Part shown: one piece after another, positions 57,444 to 64,000 of the stretch
How the letters are laid out: the number at the start of each line of letters is the position of its first letter
Numbering within the stretch: the stretch's first letter is position 1
Assembly: GCA_947579665.1 (NCBI GenBank)
Contig: OX388345.1
Location: 58,333,454-58,397,453 of the forward strand
DNA: 64,000 nt
Direction: 5' to 3'
Source: Sympetrum striolatum
Taxonomy: Eukaryota; Arthropoda; Insecta; Odonata; Libellulidae
Notes under the pieces: model-generated
What the model saw: only the letters and a program-made list of their open reading frames with translations
Told to the model about the DNA's origin: nothing
The model's database searches: none
Position numbers and translations under genes: made by a program

Positions 57444-60400
57444 ATTGGATGTTTAGTATTCGTTTGTTAGCCCATTTTGTGCCGAACACTGTTTCTTTCG
57501 AAGTAACCGTCGCAATAGAAAGTTGACTTGAGGGCGAAAAAATATTTTTATTGAAATATTTGTTTCAAATATAGAACTGCCATGCAACTGGTTATAAGTA
57601 AAAGTAAAAGGTGTTTCAGATTGACATCTACTCCGATTTTTTACCTTTATTTTATCGGATAACTTTGCTAGTCCACGGCCAGCTTTACGCAGTATGAAAG
57701 CGAGACAAAAGGCTTGAAGCGCAACAATCAAACGGGCGGCAATTCTTCATTCAACATTTGATCAACGGCAAGTGGTTTCAACGTCTCAAACTTAAAATAG
57801 ATTTTTTTTAAATAGTAGAAGAATCGTCATTATTCATACAGATGACTAGATGCTAGGAGAATATTAAATAACGAAAAGTTGAATATTGGATACATAAATC
57901 ATTAATGATGCTCTTCAGATGCATAAAATGGCGAATGATAATTTATTGTTGGGACTAACGTAGTGTATCATAGATCAAAGCCTAGATTGTTGAAATGTAG
58001 AACGAAAGAATAAAAACTAACTAATAAAAGAGCAAATTTCCTCAAGTCGACCAAATATCAAAAGTCGATATTACCCCGTATGTACAAATTTAAAATAACG
58101 ACAATTAACGATGAATGTTGAAAGTGAGTTTAGCAAGATTAGAGACTTGAACAATAGTTCTTCTAAGATTATTATATTATAATACTAGATTTGCGACATA
58201 CCTTCCTAAGCTTCTTAATTACTATTAGAAAATTTACTTCGACTATTTCATTTTGTATAAACAGTAGCGGCCCAAGGTAGCAGAGGTTGACAAAAGCCAC
58301 AGACTGCAAGTCGTAAGGACTGCTGGATGTTAAAAAATTTCAAAAATGAAACACTCTTAAACCTATAAACCGATGGCATCGGTTATAACTATTCGAAATT
58401 CCATACAAACAACTTCTACGTCTTTATACCACTTTAGCGTATCACCTGCGGGATAGTGGATGATTGTATCGAAGATGAGAGTAGTTGGAAGCAGAAGATT
58501 TCCCGAAATAGTTCTACTAGATTCAAAGATAAATCCTGTACGTTGGATGTATAATACATTTGGAACAAAGGAAATCAAAGGTTTTCCTAAATTCAAATTT
58601 GATTCGATGTATTTCAACGCCATCTTAAAACATATTTCTATACGTCAAAATCTAAGGTAAAAATTTAGCAGAGTTTATCTTCAGCAATAAAATAGCCTTT
58701 TGACTGGACAACGAAAGTATAATACTGCAAACACGACTTCTTATCAGAAAGATGCCAAAACAAATGCTTAACGCACTGCTTCCAAAAGTCGCAGCTTTGA
58801 TTGCTTTTGAAGGAATATTACAATAGTTCTTAAATACATGAGCACCCTTTCATTGAAATGCTCATCGAATCTAAGTCCTATGTCTGAGTTTAGTTTATAC
58901 AGTTCGATGTAACTTGGGGAAGGTCACTTGAAAGAATAAAAGACTATATTTTTCCTTCACATTATCAATATCATAAAATAAATACTGAGTTTATTTAACA
59001 TCGTGAATTCAAAATAGCTAATATCAGTTGTGAGTCAATTGACTGATATCTGAAATTTGGGCATCACAATAAGAAGCTCAACATTTTCGACTTCTTATAC
59101 GTGATCTGCGATTCGCGAATCACAGGGATCTTTACTAACGTAAATGTTCAATGAAAATAGAGCAAATCTGTCTCGGATTGCTAACAATGGATCTTTTAGA
59201 TTTCCACCGCGAATTATCGCCACCGATGCGTAATTAACAATTAATGGTTCGCTACTTACCCTCATCGGCCGAAAGATCTGAGAACTTGATACCGCCACTG
59301 AAAAACGAGAAAATTATTTTAGGAAGAAAGTTCTCATGATAACATCTTACGGTAAACAGTCAAAAATGTGAATGACCAAACATTAAAACGATACACAGTT
59401 CTGCAAGTATTCAACAGGATATATAAATATTTGGTAAACAGTTAAACAAAACATATGAAGCACTTACGTATTATTTTATAAACCAATGAATACGTAAGAA
59501 CAATTTTTTTTACAATTTAACCAATGATTTTCGGTATAAATACGGATTAACGACGATGAAGAATGTAAAAGCAAAGCAAGCTTTTCGACAAATGTATGCA
59601 TTGGCTAGTTCTCCCAATAAACGCTAATAAAATTGGCCATTAGATCAACAAGAATATTCTTTGAAATTCCTACTCCACTAATGGTACCCGTTTCCAAAAA
59701 ACACCGTTATGTGATGTAGAGAAGGAGATTGGAAATTTAAAATTTTAACTAACCATAACTAAAATAAATCCTTTCTAAACCAACCACCTAAAACACCATG
59801 ATTATTAGATCTTCGTATGTGATATTGAATCTTGAACGAAGTTCGGGAAAAAAAAAACAGAAAATTATACTACTCCGCTTCAGTAATCAAAAAGTCATTA
59901 ACAAAGATTGTTTTATGAACCGATGTGTCACCAAAACACTCGTGTGATTATATCGCAATAAGGAATATTTTGAAAGGAGTTAAGAACTCCGCAACCAACA
60001 TATCACGGAGATAAATTATGCAGTGAAAATGAAAGAAGAGGCTTGGAATATTCGATTATGCCGGGGACTGCAAAAGTAAAAATTATATTTTTCTAGAAAG
60101 GACAAATGAATGAAAGTGCCAATAATGATTTTTTATTCTAAAAATAATTCAGAAAGGGTGTAGCAGTTTTTGTAGTGTTTACAGCAGTTATTTACACGAT
60201 TAACCCATTGATAATCGTTTATTTTAATTAGATTGTTCGAGGCAGCTTACCGCTTTGAGCCAATCAATTTTTTAATCGTTCCATTCAAAATATGATTTTT
60301 CAACGTCCAGAAATTTCCAACCGGCTATTCGTATACGGGTTGAAGTTACTACAAATAAATATATCATGAAATATGTTATATGTTTATTATTTGCAATGTC

Positions 60401-60850
60401 ATCACGATATTAGTTCTTTGATCAGAAAACGAAAGAATGTCACAAGTAATCACAAAAAGGATTTTATAGCCACCACGTATAAAATTACGGGGATCTGAAA
60501 CAAAATCTACGCTACTAATAGCTACAGATTGATTTTTCATTTGTCACTGCAAACACAGAAATACAAAATCTGAACACTTAATCGGATACCTTGTTATGGA
60601 AATCAAAATCGTTTCGGTTTCGCAACTTGTTGATGAAAAATAAATGAAAATTTCTGACGAATACGATAAAATTCCCTTCATGGGGTATGCAAAATTTGAA
60701 ATCCGTTCTGATACTCCCCAGAGAAGGATGCCAATACCTCACGGATGGAGATACTCGTAAGATTCAGGGTGAGATGATCAACCACGATTCAAGTAATTTA
60801 CAGTCTGAAAAAGACGGAATTACTTCCTCTATACCGTAGTGGTGATTTTT
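57444..60850. other. Long intergenic stretch, one unassigned open segment
   Basis: The segment 58363-58660 is open on both strands (86 codons minus, 66 plus) with a less AT-biased codon look than its surroundings, but no family is recognised. A short palindrome CTTACGTAT/ATACGTAAG is at 59463-59498. Nothing else was recognised. Confidence 0.4.
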
Positions 60851-60855
60851 TAAGG

Positions 60856-60889
60856 CAACCGGTTTCGATAAATTCCTGCTATCTTCTGG
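60856..60889 (-). mobile_element. Degenerate CCTGANGATG...GAAACCGG retroposon motif
   Basis: On the minus strand, CCAGAAGATAGCAGG, then AATTTATCGAAACCGGTTGC: the same structured block as at 3691 and 22436, with the first box changed from CTGA to CAGA. No clear tail was identified. Confidence 0.45.
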
Positions 60890-63635
60890 CGCACACGCAA
60901 GGAGTCATTAGGTCACACAGTCTCTGTCACGGATCTCGTGCATTAGTCTGTGGATGGTAAAAATCTGCCGATTTCTATCAATCGGTCTGTATGAAAATGT
61001 ATGAGGTGATGTGTACCAATTATTCTCAATCATTATTTCCCTAATAGTTGTTCATTGTGAAGTCAAGGCTCTATCTTTTAATTATAAGATTTCCAGTTAT
61101 ATTCGTCGTCGACGTCCTAAATTTTAATGCCCAAGCGAAGAAATAAAATAATTATCATGATAAGTACTGGAATTTTGAGCAAAATATTTTATGAAGATGT
61201 TTTATTATTATCAAATAATCAATTTTTTCGCTTTAACTAATTTATATTAAAAAAGTCATGAAAACATTTAAAATTTGCCACGAATAATACATTAACACTG
61301 ATCCGATTATAAATTATATTTTTTCTTCAATTTAAGTTTTTTATGTTTATGTATTATAATGAATATTTGGATTTGTTAAGATGATGTAATATAAATTAAA
61401 CCAGCTGACCAGCAAATAATTGTGAGGAGGGCAAAACGAGGAAATTAAACATTTATTTACTTATTTTATTACAGATTCATAACTTCCATGTATTTTCTAT
61501 CTTACGTACACAAGTGACCATGTATATATTCGAAATTGTCGAAATCATAGATTGAATTTTTGGCAGACTACAAATTAATATTTTTATGCACGTTATTGAC
61601 TATATTTTACGTATTTTTCGACAATTGACTAATCTGAGCATTCCCAGATTAATAACTCGATGTTGAACAAGGGGGGACTATGGTTCCGAATTTTTATTAA
61701 TCGCAATAAATCGCTGAAAAACTAAGCGGAGTAGCCTATAAGGTTTCTCAATAGAGGTTAATATCAACATACATATTTAGCGACACTATTTGCTATACAA
61801 CCTTGACAATCCAATGGTCTTCAAAAGCAACGGCGCGCGACAGCATTGCTGTATCAACACTAAAAGAGGTTGTCGAGATTTATTGGTAATAATAAGGTAA
61901 AATAATGAAACTTTGGTGACTGGTTAGAAGGTCATTAATAAAGTGTACGATAGTTGAGTCTTGAGCGCTAAATTCAATTTCTAAACGTACATAAGTCGTT
62001 TGTAAAAATCAATTAATTTTCAGTTAACTACTCCAAACAATGGTAATAAATATGCCTCAAAATGTTATGAGGTGAACAGATCTGGAAAAACGCAACTGGT
62101 AATTCAACTGATCGAAGGTGAACGTTTAGAAGAAAGGAAAAAGAATCCCTCATTACTGTCGCGTTAAATATTTTTTGTTTTCAATTTGTACGAAGCGAAA
62201 TCTATTTGTTGCATATACTTTAAAAGATAAAATGTATCGAAAGATAAATTCAGAAATAATAAATATCTCACCTGAGAAGAACCGTGGCTGTTTCTGGCAC
62301 TCTAAATACCTGCAAAAAGGAAAATCCGAATGAGTCTTTTACGTTTAAATTCTAAAATGTACTTCGGCGGAACAGTTTGTATACTGTTTCGGCGAGAAGT
62401 TCGCTATTTTTCTAGCATTCTAGAAAATCTCGAACCATTCACTCACATTCCGATCGTTTTTTTCATAAATTTTCACAGCAGTATCATTTCTTTCTATAAT
62501 TACGTATCACAAATAAATTGAATATCCGCGCTGTCTTTTTCATGGCACTGAGCAAATGAATTTTGATTTTCTTAACTAAATTACTGGATAAGGACTTCAT
62601 TAATTGTGCAAACATTTTACATCTTCCTCGGGACAAATTGTGTGGCAAGCAAACCAGAAAGTGCGATCGCAAAATCACGGGTGCGCGACCTATTTATCCG
62701 CTTCTACAAAAGGACGTACATTAAATATCTTTTTAGAAGATAAACCGAAAATGGCGGATAATGAAATAAAGAAAGAGATGAGATACAGAATGCGTTTGTT
62801 AAAAGGTGCAAACAACATACAATCTAAAAGGAGATACAATTAAGAGGCATGGAAAAAATGAAATTACTTTATTTTCATCCCTAGAACTCAGGAATTTCTC
62901 AACTAAACATAAGAAAACCAACCTTCCACCCAAGATTTTCGAAGAAGGTACATAGACGTGACTGACCGGTTGTCTTCCCGCCGCATGGTCCTAAAAAGAA
63001 ATAATACCATTAAGGTTTGAATCGCTCAATCGAAGTAACTCGGACACGATTATTTTTAAATATAATATATTGCTTGAATGAGTAAAGTAAATGCCTTCAA
63101 TTACTATAGACTGCATCCATTTATAAAGAAAAACATTAACCAGGAAATAAGCACTTTTAATGGAATAAAATTAAATGTATCTCAGAAAGTTGAAATATAT
63201 CCAAGAAGCAAAATGAATATTACACTTTCCTAGATTGGCAGATGACTGTTTGTAAACAACAGCGATGTAATTACGAGAATATATTAGTCCTCTTACCTCC
63301 AGTTAAAACAAGTCTATAGACTATCTTCTTTTTCGATTCCATTTCCGCAGACATCACTCGACGAGGAAGGTCGCCAGAATTTCACCCTAATTCATTAATT
63401 AATAGTATCAATCACAATTTAACCACCATGCCGACTATTCTGTAACACTACGATCGTATTCGAAGTATGTTTATCAAAGCAACGCGACGACAAAGTGGAG
63501 TTAGCAAGGCGCGCTTTCCATATCGGTAGGTGGCAGAGTCGTCTGCTACCGACCAGAGCCCTCTTTCTTAAAACTCATGACAAAAGATAGTTAGAAAATA
63601 CAGCGCGAAATTCATGCTTATTCAAAATCCTTCAC
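60890..63635. other. Long intergenic stretch, no gene recognised
   Basis: Frames at 62330-62521 and 62604-62843 are unmatched. The sequence near 63480-63560 is CpG-richer than its surroundings but unassigned. Confidence 0.4.
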
Positions 63636-63639
63636 AACT

Positions 63640-64000
63640 CTACAGCCCAGTGTAGGCCTTTGCTTCCTCTTTTTTATGCAGCTATTCAATTCTTCTTTTT
63701 GGTTTGTCACTCCATCTTTCAGGTTCCATTGACTTCAGAGTTTCCTCCACATCATGTAGCCATCCTTTACATGGTACCCCTCTCCTTCATTTGGGCTTTC
63801 TGCCCTATTCTATTCATTTAAATATCTTAATCACACTGGTCAAAGAGAATTAAACAACCTAACTATGGCCTCTTTTTTAACATATCTATTTTATTTGTTT
63901 ATTTCCTACTTCATTCTAATTCTCCACTTCTCACCTTCCCTAACTGGGCCATATTTACTCCTTATAATTTTCCTTTCAAATCTTCTGATTGTTTCTGCAC
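63640..64000 (-). pseudogene. Decayed LINE ORF2 C-terminus, cut by right window edge
   Basis: On the minus strand from 64000, the translation with stops reads ETIRRFERKIIRSKYGPVRE and then GEKWRIRM. This is a near-textbook match to the (L)RRFERKILRKIYGPVxExGEWRIRxNxELYxLY segment downstream of the reverse transcriptase in a widespread arthropod non-LTR retrotransposon group. It continues through frameshifts with a basic segment and ends near 63650 with EEAKAYTGL-like remains (AEAKAHPGL in intact relatives), the usual last residues before the stop. The reverse transcriptase and endonuclease would lie to the right of the window. Multiple stops show an old dead copy. Confidence 0.75.

Noticed and set aside
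1..64000. CRISPR array, prophage or bacterial operon
   Set aside because: No regularly spaced short repeats with unique spacers, no long prokaryotic-type open frames and no ribosome-binding-site pattern. The content is eukaryotic transposon debris.
1..64000. Telomeric TTAGG repeats or rRNA genes
   Set aside because: No run of TTAGG/CCTAA and no conserved rRNA words were seen on either strand.

Overview
This window reads as eukaryotic, AT-rich, non-genic DNA, most likely from an arthropod and probably an insect with a large, repeat-laden genome. No bacterial-style gene packing, operons or ribosome-binding sites are visible. The longest open frames are about 140-156 codons. The only frames I can tie to known protein families belong to transposable elements, and all of them are broken. 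I recognise no host protein-coding exon. The arthropod assignment is an inference from the mix of elements: non-LTR retrotransposon C-termini, a PIF/Harbinger transposon, tRNA-derived SINEs, and 3' tails of the CCTGANGATG...GAAACCGG type. No species can be named.

Layout, left half. A SINE head is cut by the left edge (1-28). A cluster of five CACGTG boxes plus a CRE lies at 1525-1785. A retroposon 3' end follows (about 3470-3740). The first copy of a four-copy hairpin repeat family is at 4755-4965, and a CRE/TATA-like spot is at 5539-5566. A composite repeat with 178-bp tandem units, a CA microsatellite and a terminal hairpin lies at 11041-11696. Two decayed LINE C-termini sit on the minus strand (15830-16050, 16985-17320). 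A 382-bp TIR element with TA target duplication is at 20066-20447. A decayed LINE and a hammerhead-like motif follow near 22.1-22.5 kb. A LINE C-terminus with its 3' UTR hairpin is at 23930-24335, and a decayed reverse transcriptase C-terminus is at 28280-28600. A perfect 38-bp-arm palindrome lies at 30644-30724.

Layout, right half. LINE and retroposon 3' tails occur at 34.9, 35.4, 39.5 and 57.1 kb. Further copies of the hairpin family are at 38.3, 41.25 and 55.17 kb. A degenerate tandem array of roughly 120-125-bp monomers covers about 41.64-45.02 kb and is interrupted by an inverted repeat. A minus-strand SINE/retroposon lies at 45.5-46.15 kb. A complete-ended but internally deleted PIF/Harbinger transposon occupies 47340-49242, with a Myb-like gene on + and transposase remains on -. 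A second SINE is at 50.4 kb. A row of four tRNA-B-box-like units spaced about 170 bp lies at 56.1-56.7 kb. A decayed LINE ORF2 C-terminus runs off the right edge (63640-64000).

The genes here do not work together as a pathway. The window records repeated insertion, 5' truncation and decay of mobile elements. The parts that look structurally conserved rather than random are RNA-level or DNA-level structures: LINE 3' hairpins that keep pairing through G.U changes, hammerhead-like cores, palindromic repeat families and subterminal transposon repeats. Annotations rest on reading motifs by eye. No alignment or database search was run, so family names are at clade level only.
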